64,000 nucleotides of DNA, taken from positions 165,297-229,296 of the forward strand of contig JAFKAC010000092.1 of NCBI GenBank assembly GCA_025766275.1. Reading direction: 5' to 3'. A program made the position numbers and the translations under genes. Under the pieces are notes generated by a model, which saw nothing but the letters and a program-made list of their open reading frames with translations, did no database searches and was not told the origin of the DNA. The DNA comes from Lactarius indigo (Eukaryota; Basidiomycota; Agaricomycetes; Russulales; Russulaceae). Numbering within the stretch: the stretch's first letter is position 1; each line of letters opens with the position of its first letter. Shown piece after piece: positions 1 through 10,851 of this stretch.

Positions 1-2358
1 GTCTTCGGGGCGCCATTCTTCTACAAATGTTGGGACCGCTTTCTGGTCAACGCCGAGGTCAATTGCAAGGAACTCAGCTAGCTCCTCGACGCGAAGTGGG
101 CGGGATGCGACCGTAATACATTGAAACAGACGACGAGCATATTCCCAATTCTCCTCGTCGATACTCTCTAGTGCTTGTTCGTACGTTCCACCTAGAGTCC
201 CTGGTAGTTCTTCCAGAGTGCGTCGGATACGTCCAGGAAGACATCGACGTAGCGTATCTAGCTGGCAGAAGACCCAGCGGAACCTAGACGACGTAGATGA
301 GCGTACACCATAAAGCAATTTTAAAACGTTGGCGTACATCCCGTCGGCTTTCCGTGAAAGCGTGTCGATTACTAGTTGTTTGTTCTCCGCTGACCACTTT
401 CGCATCTTCTGATCCGAGTTGACCATAGCGATGATGTAGTTGGCGATATCCAGATTTTGCCCAGATTCGTCTTGAAGGGACACGCGGTGAGACGACAAAG
501 GGAGAAGGATGGTTTCGATGTCTGGTTCTGGACGGCTAGTGACCCCGATATGCAAATCCGGATCGTGGAGTTGGATAAGTTCGTTCAAGAGATGCAGAAC
601 GCTTTCTCGCGGGGATGGTGTGCCAGATTTATTGGGACATTCGTCGATTGCGTCAACGATTATATATATTGGGCCTTGTCTAGGAATTGTGAGCATGTCT
701 TTGAGGCACTGAGTAAGCGCATCATCGCTGGGCTGTTGTGAGCCGCCATCGTGTTTGGAATATAGAGCAGAAAGGATTTCACAACAACGATCAGACCTAG
801 CGGACAGTTGGACAAGAAGAGAAGTGAGTAGTCCACGAACGCCTTTCTTGGCGGTATCCCTGAAATCACAATAGAAGTATGCCAAAGAGGCAAGCCCAGC
901 CTCGCGCCTGTCTTTGATATATTGTATAATCGCCGAACTGGTCACCAATATCAGTCCGCCTTATCGGGTGAAGGGCGCAGGTAGCACGTACCAGAGGACA
1001 CTCTTTCCTGAGCCCGCTATGGAATAAGGTATCCATTAGAGGCGACAACGGTGTAGAGACAGGGAGGTACGTGCGATTTCCGTGGATCCACAAGAGTGAA
1101 CCCTTGGCCCTCCAATCGGGAAAAAGGTTTCCATGGATGAACCAAGTAGCAGTCCCATCATGGTGAGCCTTCCACAAGATATTGTGGTTCGTGGATGGAT
1201 CCGGAGGCGACAACCACTGCCGTGAGGTCTTTTGCATCTGGTCACCTGTGAGGCAGTCTCAGTCGCAATACGCAGATATCGGGCCATGAAGGGACGACGA
1301 ACGCGTCGTTTTATTCATGTCGCTCGCAATTTGTTGCAATATGACTGCCGGTGGCACCCCCAGTTAGTCACGGCGGTAACCTGAACAAACAAACCAAACG
1401 TACCGAGTGCCTTCCGAATGTCATTTTCCTGCGCCTTTCCGTCTAACCAGGTGACGTTGATCACAGCATGCGCAAGAAATGGACCCAGGGCTGCGCACCA
1501 TCCATGACTTCCTTCATACTCTTGACAATATGGTAGGCCACATCCAGGGTCTGCGCTGCGGTGGTTCTAGCTTCCTCTTGGGTGAGTCGGTCAAATCTCT
1601 GTAACACTAATTCGAGATCATTTTCTCCAAAAAGTTTTTTTCCTAATTTCTCTACAACACATTGAGCCGGTAACATTAACAAGACAGCCTTTCGTACTTA
1701 CTGAGACGCCCTTGCTTGACCTGTTTTGTCCCAAGGGCGAGGGTCGAGAGGAGTTCAATCAATATTTTCAGAAGTATTTCAGTCATTGCTGGCGTCGGTG
1801 GAATATTGGTATAGATATCGAGGCGTCGAAGAAAGCTTTCCATGAACTCGAAGAGGTCAATAAGTGCATCGTAACTTGCGCTAACATCCTTGATTGCCTG
1901 GTGATCATTACAATTGTGGACGCTCCGCGCTACGATGCCAAGAAGAAACCCACATTGAGGAGCACGCCAATTCCAGCGAAAATCGCTTGCGCAGGAGGGA
2001 ATGACTATAAAACGATGTCCAAATTCAGCAAATTCGGGCAATATTATTCGTGCGGAAAGCTTCTTGTACGCACCAAACCGACACCCTGACCAGCTAACCC
2101 ACTGGTGGACAAAGTATGCAAGAAGTGGACGGTCCGCTTTAGCCACTTCATCACCTTTCCATCATCCCCACGAAACTTATGAAATTTCTGTGCTTCCGTC
2201 TGGAGTACTTCGATGACAGAGTTCGCAGAATCGCAACTCTTGAGCTTAATGGCAAGTTCATGTTCAAGAAGTTTTGTCCCTGCTCGCTCCTCGTATTCCT
2301 TCAGGGCGCTCTCAAAGAGTTCTTGCAGATTAGAAGTGGTGGGCGGTGGCTGAGACAT
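1..2358 (-). CDS. NACHT STAND NTPase with N-terminal Goodbye-like domain (partial, runs off window start)
   Basis: Signal-transducing NTPase of the fungal NOD-like type, probably cytoplasmic and linked to non-self recognition or programmed cell death (family knowledge). Start ATG at 2358 (MSQPPPTTSN). The first ~200 residues fit the fungal Goodbye domain, including IKDVSASYDALIDLFE and a Thr/Gln-rich helix (LTQEEARTTAAQTLDV). The linker WLSPPDPSTNHN precedes the NACHT core: Walker A (GNPGSGKSVLC after splicing), Walker B-like IYIIVDAIDECPN, sensor VTSRPEPDIETIL, then ADGMFRWVFCQLDTLR. Nine introns restore frame: 2073-2005, 1953-1898, 1701-1652, 1498-1443, 1403-1345, 1302-1246, 1074-1017, 991-938 and 337-284. 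The 1074-1017 intron fits only as GC-AG. The C-terminal sensor repeats (ankyrin, WD or TPR) lie outside the window. No in-frame stop is seen in the spliced frame. Confidence 0.88.
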
Positions 2359-3039
2359 CGAGGTGGAGACGATTCAAAACAGTTTAGGTCAAGGGATTGA
2401 AGCCGTAGGCAAACAGGAGGGGCAGGGTTCAGGGTTGTCCTAGGATTATCAGTTTGCATATCGGGGACGACACTGGCAGATAGGCGCTCGATGCGGGTAA
2501 TTTGCGGCATGAAGCCTTGCCTGAAGCTGGCTGACCCGACACTGCTTTGAGTCGAATCCGCCTTCACTTTCGATAATTTATGTATCTTATGGCTCGCACA
2601 GGTGTTATAGAGTTATCGTCTGAGTCTGGCGTTCGAGTTACTGAAGCTAGGTGTACTGTACAAGATGCCATCTGGTGACTCGGGTGACCCGGGCCACCCG
2701 ACCCGAGTTAAGGGGTCACGCCTTTGGTCAAGCCCGTGACCAACTACAGTAAGTTACGACCAGTTACGACCAGACCACAACGGCGACGCGTAAGCAAAGA
2801 TCAGGCGTCACAGCAATCAGCAGGGGGTAACAGTTGGACCAGGTTCGGGTGCACACCGAGCATAGTTCACTGGCTCGTCTTGCAAGGTATTATATAACAA
2901 ACTAAACAAAAAGCTGAAAGCAGGGAAAGTCGCCTACACGCAAGTGTTCACACACACACATAAGGTCCACGTGTCGAATGTACCGGGGGAATAATAGCAA
3001 TGACAATATCAGCAAGAACATAATGAAGCAACGCGCGGA
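2359..3039. other. Intergenic, upstream of the NACHT gene
   Basis: No gene was recognised. It holds an imperfect palindrome around 2677-2712 with arms ACTCGGGTG / CACCCGACCCGAGT, a two-copy direct repeat of GTTACGACCA at about 2753-2773, and a short CA run near 2950. The palindrome and repeats could be the edge of a decayed DNA transposon, but no transposase remnant is visible. Confidence 0.4.
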
Positions 3040-4833
3040 TCACGCGAAGAGAAGCACATGTATCAGAATTATGATCGCTGCCCCAAGGAGCAGCTCGCCA
3101 GGGGTGCCGATTAGGATTCGCGTGCGGGCACTCGCGTTCTTGCTAGCGCCCGTGCCCGCGCTCGACGAAGCGGAGGCCGCGGCGCCGGTCCCAGACGGCG
3201 TTGCGGCACCGGCACTGCCCGCATGCGCGCGCACCCAACCAGAGTCGCTAAGCGGCTGGTCCCAGAAGAACCACGGCTCGGCGGGGTAGCCTTGCTCCGA
3301 GCGGGAGAGGAACGCCGCGTACGTGCCTTGCGGGTCTCCGTACACCGCCGCGCCCGCGCCGATGCTGGGGAAGAGCTCGGATGCGGCTTCGTCCTTCGGC
3401 GGGACGGTCATCGTGAAGTCAATCGCGGCTTTGATCGAGCCTCCCGAGGTAGTGGTCAGATTCCAGGCGTTAAAGCCGAGGTACGCGGCGAGGCGCGCGT
3501 TAGTCTGGATGGACGACGTGGCTCCTGATTAGTGGACGGCACGAGTGGGGGATATTTGAGAGACTGCGGGCTTACGATCATCGCGGCGAGGTTGTAGCAC
3601 CGGTAGTGATATGGCCGCGTCCGCTCCGCCTCAAGAGGCTGGGCAGTGCATGTCAGAAGTGAATATAGTTCGAGCTAACGTAGCATACGCACTTGTTCGC
3701 CACTGGCGAGAACCTGATTTTGGTACAGTGTAGAGAAGTACTTATGTAGCGTCGCATTAGCGCCCGTAAGGTCATTTACGAGGATCTGCAGCGATGCGAG
3801 CTGGCTATAATAATACGACCCATGATTGCTGCTGACAGTCAGGATACGGCACCGGAATTATGCGAAGAAGTGACGCACTTTGTTGCCGCAGCCTCCTCTA
3901 GCGCGAGCTTGTTGCTCGTGAGCCATCCAATGTACGTCGTTGTCCAATTCACAAGTCCCGAGTCGATCGTATCCGTCCACTCGGGTGCCTTCCCTGCACG
4001 TAGCACGAGCACCGCATTGACGACCTTCGCCATACACTTAAGGTCGAGAACACCGGTGTGCGTGCCGGTGTTAGCACCCGGTCCGCGCACCACCTGAGCG
4101 TACTTGAGGTTCGGGTTCATGTAGGTGTCAGGCGCGAGGAACCAGGTGTTGATGAAGCTTGCAACGTTCGAGGAGTACACGGACGAGCCATTGATCTTCC
4201 ATGCAAGGGCATTGTAGAGAACCGCATCGGCCATGGCAGAGAAAGCGCCCGTGTTGTTGACCGTGCGGTAATCCGGGTTGAACACACCGTCGCGTGGGAC
4301 GTATGGACATGTGACCCAGACTAGGCACAGGGCAGGAAAACGTCAGTGAGCAAGCATGGCTTTGATCATACGAGAAAGAAAGAGTTACTTTGTTGCGGTG
4401 TCAATTCCGTGGTATTGCCCACACCCGTGCAGTTTGGCCACCAGCTAATGTATGCCAAGTAAGCATTCGGGGTCAACGAAAGTAAAATTTGAGTCGGACG
4501 CACTATGGTGACCAACCAAGATAATCGTGTGTATCATTTGACGGCGCAAGAAAAGGCTTTGAAGTTGTGACAGCTAAGAGACCAAGGGCAAGAAGGGATT
4601 AATCTTAAGGAAGAGAAAAAGGGAATGCACGCACACCACGGGCCCTGGGCAGCGAGGGAGTCTGCCCACTGGATGATTGACTCTTGGGCGACGACCGTTG
4701 TGGCGTTCCAATTTTTTCCCAGAATGTAGCTTGGCTCGATAAAGTCATTGTCATAGGAGGAAAATCCGATATTGAGATCAGCTAAGGAGTGGACAGCGAA
4801 CAAAGAGAGGACGATGGCGCGAAGAAGCGCCAT
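3040..4833 (-). CDS. Secreted, probably GPI-anchored alginate-lyase-fold protein (PF05426 type)
   Basis: Predicted 476-aa extracellular polysaccharide-lyase-like protein; many fungal members of this fold act on uronic-acid polymers or are uncharacterised, so the substrate is unknown. Start ATG 4833 begins a signal peptide (MALLRAIVLSLFAVHSLAD). Family landmarks in order: WADSLAAQGPWSVT, HDYLGWSPYWWPNCTG, FNPDYRTVNNTGAF, TGTHTGVLDLKCMAKVV, NNHGSYYYSQL, ERTRPYHYRCYNLAAMI. The C-terminus is Ala/Ser/Gly-rich and then a hydrophobic tail (LLLGAAIIILIHVLLFA), the pattern of a GPI-attachment signal. Exons that keep frame: 4833-4635, 4573-4504, 4444-4389, 4320-3879, 3828-3693, 3638-3576, 3504-3040. 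The last intron ends at the distal AG (3505), because only that joins AAMI to TNARLAAYLG. No breaks seen. Confidence 0.88.
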
Positions 4834-5760
4834 CAGGGTAATACAAAGGAGCTAGCTAGCTACAAACGAGACGGGGAGGGAGGAGAGAGAGGGGTGTGAT
4901 CGTTGCGAGGTTGGGGGAGCAATTGGAGATTAGCGCTCTGCCCCTTTCGTGGACGGTGACAACATGCCGTTCGGATTGACGATAGTCCTGTGAATGCGTG
5001 GGCGCTTGTGTAACTCACTCGTGTCCGGCGACGCGCGACAGGCATTGTCCATCTACAACGCCACGTAATGATTACTCCTACAAGCGATAAATAACCTTCA
5101 GAAAATACGTATGCGGATGCAGGTGGCAAATGTAGATGAGTCAACCAACGGTGCCATCTCGGCTGGTGCAATTTGAAAGCGCTCATGGTCAGCTGCCAGG
5201 CTGAGCCGAATAATCTGAGAGTTGCTCAAGTAGCTAGGCACTGTAAGGACAAAATGGTCGGGTAGAGACTCATAATCAGGGTACCTACCAGATGGACCTG
5301 CTTGTCCCACAGGTATATGGGAAAGTAGGGGTGGTAGTGGAGGAGCTGCTCCGAGTCACTGTACAACGAAATAGCTTATCCGTGCTCGGGCGAGAACCTC
5401 GGGCGAGAACGTTGGTCTGCGCCTACCATTATGTGGGTTGGTACAATGCCCTCCGGTCGCAGAAAGCTGTGACACTACGGTTCTTATTATCCTGTCTTCG
5501 TCGTTGAGGTAGCTACTCTGGCAATAGCAGGCTAGCTCAGAGGTGTTTCGAACTACATCGTGTGTATAGTACTTATGCGCCTAGCCTCCAATCTGACTTC
5601 GTTTCGGGTCGCGATCCGCCGCCTCTTTCAACGCGCCGACCTCTCCGCGACAGACCGTGAGCCTTTCGGATTTGGTTGGTCCTGAGCCTTTCTCGGACAT
5701 ACGCCCGTCCGTGATCATAGTCACGAGAACCCCCGGCCACCCTATGGGTATTGCCACCAC
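4834..5760. other. Intergenic between the lyase-like gene and the RnpA-like gene
   Basis: About 930 bp with no recognisable gene. The open frames here are short, in poor context, and none resembles a known family. It must contain the promoter of the lyase-like gene and the 3' end of the RnpA-like gene. Confidence 0.5.
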
Positions 5761-6643
5761 CTAATGGCGCACATCTCGCGAAACCACCTTATCTGGAGAT
5801 CTCTGCGGTCTAGGGCATACGGAATTCCCACTCTTGGGGACTTGACGTTCACCATTCCTCAGGGTCTTTTCAACGTCCGGGACACGTCGGCGGATGGATT
5901 CGAGCGCCTTACGCATCAGGTCAAGCTGCTCAGTAAAGGGCATGCGGAACATTTCGGTTGTGGGAAGGGCGACGTATGTCCAGTCTATTGGCAACTTAGC
6001 GAGGTCTCCTCCAGGAATCGCATCACAGACGCACCTGGTACAATCCACTTCTCCGCGCCGACATCCTCGGGACGGAACACAACTCGTGGTGTGGCATCGC
6101 CCGACTCCTCGACCGCCGCGCCGCGCGTGACAATGAGCCTGATAGCCTCCTTGATCCTGCGCTTTAACTTGGTGCGCACGGTGGGACCGAGCGTGATGCG
6201 CGAATTGAACGCAACGACTTGCATCGACATGTCGACGCTGCGCTGTTCTGGCCGCTGAGGGCGAGCTGGGTATGGCCGCGGCACGTAAGGCAAGGAGTAC
6301 GGCGCGTCTGGCTTGCTCAGAAACGCTTTTGGGAACGCGTAGAGGTTAAAGTGCTTGCTAACCCAGCGCAGCGTAAGCGCTTGCCGCTGACCGAGGGGGA
6401 GGTGAGCACCGGGGTACGACGGGTCGAAAAGCTCCGAGGTGGGCTGCGGTTTGTACTTGGTGACGAGGGTGAGGCCAGAGCCGGGGGTTGTGTGTCGGAA
6501 CTTTGAGGTGGATGTCGTTAGATAGTTCTGTGGAAAGGAAGAGGCATAGTCGGTGCCAAGCGTACATTAACCGATTTTAGAGGGGTTGGGGCCTTGGAAA
6601 GATTTGCGAGCTGTGGATTTTTCAGGCGCGGGATTGCTTGCAT
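5761..6643 (-). CDS. Protein with bacterial-type RNase P protein (RnpA)-like core, possibly mitochondrial
   Basis: Spliced model of 263 aa: exons 6643-6572, 6527-6042, 5994-5761. The two introns (44 and 47 nt) join in phase. The first 24 residues are basic and lack acidic residues (MQAIPRLKNPQLANLSK), compatible with mitochondrial import. The core VRTKLKRRIKEAIRLIVTRGA resembles the RNR-type basic helix of RnpA (R-N-R-x-K-R-x-x-R-E), and WTYVALPTTEMFRMPFTE followed by an amphipathic LMRKAL helix matches the RnpA C-terminal strand-helix. The RNR Asn is not kept (RTK). The similarity is short, so another ribosomal S5 domain 2-like fold is possible. The start codon lies only ~70 bp from the poly(T) edge of a large mobile-element insertion. 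Confidence 0.6.
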
Positions 6644-6700
6644 GGCCGGGCTTGGTGGCAGAGGAAGCAGATGAAAGGGGCTTGTATGACGTAAGCAAGA

Positions 6701-6709
6701 TTAAATCCG

Positions 6710-6713
<4 letters not shown>
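6701..6713. repeat. LINE target-site duplication, left copy
   Basis: TTAAATCCGTTCT occurs here and again at 31779-31791, flanking the LINE. The copy here is followed by one C and then the poly(T) that is the LINE poly(A) tail on the other strand. Thirteen identical bases at both edges mark the insertion as a target-primed reverse transcription event. Confidence 0.85.

Positions 6714-6714
<1 letters not shown>

Positions 6715-6748
<34 letters not shown>
6715..6748 (-). other. Poly(A) tail of the LINE (34 T on plus strand)
   Basis: An uninterrupted run of 34 T. On the minus strand it follows the LINE 3' UTR and directly precedes the target duplication, so it is the retrotransposon tail, not a terminator or a simple promoter tract. 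Confidence 0.85.
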
Positions 6749-6749
<1 letters not shown>

Positions 6750-6917
6750 GAGGGGCGCTACTATTCTTGTATCTAGTTACGTGTGGACGCCTAAATACAA
6801 GTACATAGAGTGCCAAGTGGCGGGAGATTTGCCATCAGCTCCACTTGGTGCGCTTGGTGCCGGGCCTAAAGGGTGCCGGGATGCGAGGGAAAATGCATTT
6901 ACGCACATCCCCTGGTA

Positions 6918-6941
6918 CAGTCATGGGCCGGTCAGTGAGCC
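6918..6941 (+). repeat. Left terminal inverted repeat of the pogo-like element
   Basis: 24 bp identical to the reverse complement of 9921-9944; flanked outward by TA. Confidence 0.9.
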
Positions 6942-7225
6942 AGCCAAATTTTTTTGGCCTCGGAAAAACTAGATATGATTCTTTATCTCAAAAAAGCATT
7001 GTGGGGGGCTCGTACAGTAATGAATAAATAGATTACTGACCATCATCAGTAAGATATAGGGGGGGATCTGCGTCGATTTAAGGATCTGTAGAAAGTCCAT
7101 TATCAGGTAGCAGATGCCTCAGTGAGCCAGTCACATCACGCGTGAAGATTTCGAAATTAGCTGGTTTTGGAAGTGGGGCTAACTATCTACAGTAATACAG
7201 TATCGAACTACGCTCACTTGCTTGC

Positions 7226-9441
7226 TCACTCGTCATCGTCTTCATTATACATGGGAATTCCGCCATCCTCCTCCTCCTCCTCTTCCTCCTCCATATTTTC
7301 CTCAGCTAGCTTGGGACGTGGAAGGGCTTTCTCATAGCCTTCAAACTTGGGCTTGTTCCACTGTGGACGACGATGTTCATTCTTAGCAAGATCGCGCTCA
7401 GCTTCCCAGGCCTTGACAGCTGTCCGATAACCCAACCTTTTTGCCTCATTACGCTCCTTCCTTGCTGCCTCAAGCTTCTTCCACTCTGCCAGGGCCTCAG
7501 TGTGTTGTGCTCGCCAACACCTTTTCCCCTCCTTCTCCTGTGCTTTCTTCTGCCTCTCCATTTCGTCTTTTTCAACCGCGGCTGCAAAGGCATCACCTGT
7601 GAACAAGTGTGGCATCCCATCGCTCAAGACCTGGTTCGACTTCTTCCCCTTTGCCTTTGCCTCATTTTCCTCCAAGTGCGACTTGAGTTTCGACGACCAA
7701 AGTGACTGGAGCACCACATTTGCTTGCATCTCCATCATGGCACATTTGCGGCGGTGATCACGGGCCTTGGACTCCTTGAGAGCATCTCTCAACTGTGATT
7801 CTGCCTCTGTTTCGGGCTCTCTCTCCATCAAGTGGAGGTATCGGCTCTTTGTAGGGGAGATCGTGTATGGGCGGTAACAAGGGATTGACATATTAGAGGT
7901 GGGTGTTTCATGAGTGACGAGAAAGGAGACTGATGTTGCCTCAAGGGCTTTGGTTGCGCTTTGGATGGGGGTAGCTGGCCAGTTCCTTGTGATAGTATCA
8001 GCTGTTACGCTGTCTTCCCCTGGGCCAGTGGTGTTGCTTGTAGCCTGATGAGCGATGATCCTATGGATCATATTGGTAAGGATCATTGTTGGCTCCTCCG
8101 CTGGCAGTGGTAATGGCCCTTCGATAGAGGAGGTTCGGCTAGGGGCCATCATCTTCGCTGTGATTACATCAGGATTAAATGGGACAATTCCTGTCTTCCG
8201 AAACGCCGCCAGAATGTTTTCCTTGGTTAGGGCCTTTAGGTGGGCATCTGCGTAAACTTTCATGAAGTTCTTCTTCGTCACTTTGACTCCACGCTCCCTT
8301 TCAAAGGTGTCTCTGGCCTCACTCCAGCATCGCTTCAAAACACCAAAAATAACGACGTCCAATCCCTGAAAAAGGTGTGTGGAATGTGATGGGTAGCAGA
8401 GCACTTCAATGTGGCTTGTGCGTGCATGCTTGATGAAGTCATAGGTATAGTGGGAATTATGGCCATCGACAAGGAGCAATCGGTGCTGTCCATTTGCTTT
8501 TTCACGGGTCATCTCATCAAATTGCTGTATCCACGCAACACCAATTTCGCCATCAGTGTATCCCTTTTTTTGGTACCCAAGTCTAAGGAGTGCGTCAGCC
8601 AATTGTTTTCATAAAATAGAGAAACTCACGATGCGTTTAAGGGATTCTCTTGCTTCCAGCTTGCCTGATAACCCTCGCCTTTGAAGATTATAGCAGGGGG
8701 AAGGGACGACCCATCTGCACAGATGGTTACAATTGCTGTGGTGTTCTCCCGAGTACCACTGCGCTGCTGGTGCTGAACCTTTTTCCCTGTGGCACCATAT
8801 ACACGTTCTCGGGTCCCGATACCCTCCTGAAACCCAGTTTCATCAGTAGCATATATAAGATGGTCAGGTATTGGGTGTTCGTTTCCTTTGATCACTTGTT
8901 CCAGTAAATCGTAGAATGCCTTCTTTGTATGGGGATTTCCTGCCTGAGCCCGAGAATGGTCAAGTGGATGTGACCAGTAGCTGCGGAGTTCATTTCTATG
9001 CCTTGCAACGAAACGTTTCCCCCAGGTCTCTCCAAGGCCTTTGAAGTCAGAACCATAATGTGCTCTGCAGAGCTCCTCTGCATGCTCCTGGATGCGTTTT
9101 TGGCTGAGTGGGAAGCCTTGATTGGAAACTGAGATGGCAAAGTCAATGACAACCTTTTCTTCCTCCTCGCTGAGCCAGCCCTTTTGTGCATTCGACTTTG
9201 CCTGGCTCTTGATCCCCTGGAGTCGTCGTGACAATGTTTGCTTGTCAAGATGGATCTCGACATTGTCCTCTTCCCAACATCTCTTGCTCATCTCCAAGAA
9301 AATCCGCAACCTCCCTTTTCTCTCCTTTTCATCCAAGTTGTCCTGTGAGCGGTACAATTCCACAGCCCTCTCCATCCACCTCTCCTTCACAGCAACGTAC
9401 TCCCTCTGCTTCTCTTCTTTTGATTTGGCTCGTCCAACCAT
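7226..9441 (-). CDS. pogo/Fot1-like DDE transposase
   Basis: Cut-and-paste transposase of 722 aa from two exons (9441-8630 and 8582-7226; 47-nt intron). The joint gives NPLNA-S-LGYQKKGYTD in frame. The N-terminal half carries a helix-turn-helix region (LSRRLQGIKSQAKSNAQ; CENP-B-like GFPLSQKRIQEHAEEL) for end binding. Catalytic acidic residues are visible: YATDETGF (first Asp), LLLVDGHNSH (second Asp) and FQGLDVVIFGVLKRCW (third Asp), the D-D-D pattern of the Fot1/pogo group. The C-terminus is charged, ending in runs of Glu and Asp. There is no premature stop or frameshift, and both terminal repeats are perfect, so the copy may be functional. Confidence 0.9.
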
Positions 9442-9920
9442 GTTTAGGTCATGATGATCCTGGCGAGGAGATATTGCTACAGTGCTATTTCTTTGCTGTT
9501 CGTAAATCCCGCTGCTGATTTATATAATTTACTATATCTGGCTAAAGCATGTATTGAACCTCATTTGGAAAGTGTGATGTGACGGCCCTTATCTCCCCTC
9601 CTCAGTCCCGCTTCACCACAATCCCTATCCTGTGATTCATCACTGATCAATGTGTGTATTAGACTTCTATGACCACCCTTTTCATGATATGTAAAAATAA
9701 AAGGGAGTTTATCAGTGATATTAGGCCACAGCTTGAAAGGATGTGTTTTTTGCGTGTTTTCCGACAATGATTGTGTTCTCAGACAGGATCAGAGGCAGCT
9801 ATTCACTATAAAATATTACAGACAACATGAATTATGTGTCGAAAGTTTTCCCAAGAAATCTCCGAGGCAGATTTGTGGCAGGGTGTTGTGTAAAAGCCCA
9901 GTGTCTCACTGACCAGTCCC

Positions 9921-9944
9921 GGCTCACTGACCGGCCCATGACTG
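9921..9944 (-). repeat. Right terminal inverted repeat of the pogo-like element
   Basis: 24 bp identical to the reverse complement of 6918-6941; flanked outward by TA. Confidence 0.9.
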
Positions 9945-9985
9945 TAGGGGGGATAGTGTGGGACTCAGACACAAGGCAGCTGCGG

Positions 9986-10676
9986 TCAGGTGCGGTGTGG
10001 TCTCCTACCCACTAAAACCTCACAGATGTTGAGCCAGTTGGGGGGGGGCTCGGGGTGGAGGAGGTTTCTCCAGGTGGCTTTGACTAGTGCTTGTGTGGTG
10101 GGGTCGTGTTTAATCTTTGTTGCTATTATTTTGTCGGTTATTAGTCTTCAGTTAATTTGGCTGAGCCATCGGCGTTCTATTTCGTCTCTTGAGTGTTCTT
10201 TTGATTGAATGGTTCTCTCGCATCTCGTGACCCAAATTAGGTAAGCTGACTCTGATATGAGGATTTGGATTAGTCTGTTTGCACCTTTTATCGTGGTGTG
10301 TCGTCGTCGGTCGTTTCCGTTCCCTTCCTCTGGGTTGTGTGGTATCGCTAGGGATCCACAGCCGAGTATCGTTCCTAGGTTGGGTTCCTGCCAGGGGTGT
10401 GTTTCTTGAGGCCAGTATCTTTCTGTCATATCCCAGATCGTTTTTACCGGTGTCGCTTTGCAGTTTAGCAGGATGTGTTCTAGGTCTTCTTTGATCTGGC
10501 ATGTTGGGCACCATTGTCTGTGTTCGTAGCCCGGAATGTTTTCCCAGAAATCCCCTATCATGAAGGTGCCGTGGATTGCCTTGTAGATGAATTGTTGAAT
10601 GGTGGGTCAGATCGTGTTGCTCCTTATGTTTTTCCAGATTGATTTGGTTGTTTCTTTCATTTTGTTGAAGAGGCAT
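9986..10676 (-). pseudogene. LINE C-terminal segment with zinc-binding domain, one internal stop
   Basis: Continuation of the LINE protein after the Plavaka insertion. It shows KSIWKNIRSNTI, then a TGA stop (10609-10607) where the family has Trp, then FIYKAIHGTFMIGDFWENIP and a CCHC-like zinc motif (CPTCQIKEDLEHILLNC). It ends WLNICEVLVGRRPHRT at 9986. The stop shows this LINE copy can no longer make a full protein, even apart from its insertions. Confidence 0.85.
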
Positions 10677-10710
10677 CAGCAATTTGACAAAAAAGTTTCC
10701 GTTGTTTCGT
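10677..10710 (+). repeat. Left terminal inverted repeat of the Plavaka element
   Basis: Begins CAGCAATTTGACA; about 29 of 34 positions match the reverse complement of the right end at 21096-21129, the first 13 exactly. Confidence 0.8.
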
Positions 10711-10851
10711 TCGTTTTTGTCGTTTTCAGACGTTTTCCCAGTTTCCGGAAACTTGAAACCCAGACACTCGGAAACCTACTCGCTCGGCCTAAATATTCAT
10801 ATGGGAGGTCCTGAACATCGCTAACTACCTTAAAAACTTGAATAGAAACTA

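Larger units (their letters stand above)
6916..9946 (-). mobile_element. pogo/Fot1-like Tc1-mariner transposon with TA target duplication
   Basis: Perfect 24-bp terminal inverted repeats, 6918-6941 and 9921-9944, begin CAGTCATGGGCC on both sides and abut TA dinucleotides (6916-6917, 9945-9946). Near the ends, TCAGTGAGCC-type motifs recur (about 6931-6942 and 7116-7125 on the left; TCACTGACC twice on the right, 9905-9932), possible sub-terminal transposase sites. Length is about 3.03 kb, encoding one transposase. It sits in the LINE 3' UTR. Confidence 0.9.

Noticed and set aside
3040..3532. Overlapping plus-strand frames in GC-rich sequence
   Set aside because: Opposite the last exon of the lyase-like gene; high GC removes stops by chance.
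6715..6748. T-run as a pol III terminator or promoter element
   Set aside because: The target duplication next to it and the LINE 3' UTR on the other side show it is a retrotransposon tail.
6586..6972. Plus-strand frame with a poly-Phe run
   Set aside because: The poly-Phe is the T-run that is the LINE poly(A) tail.
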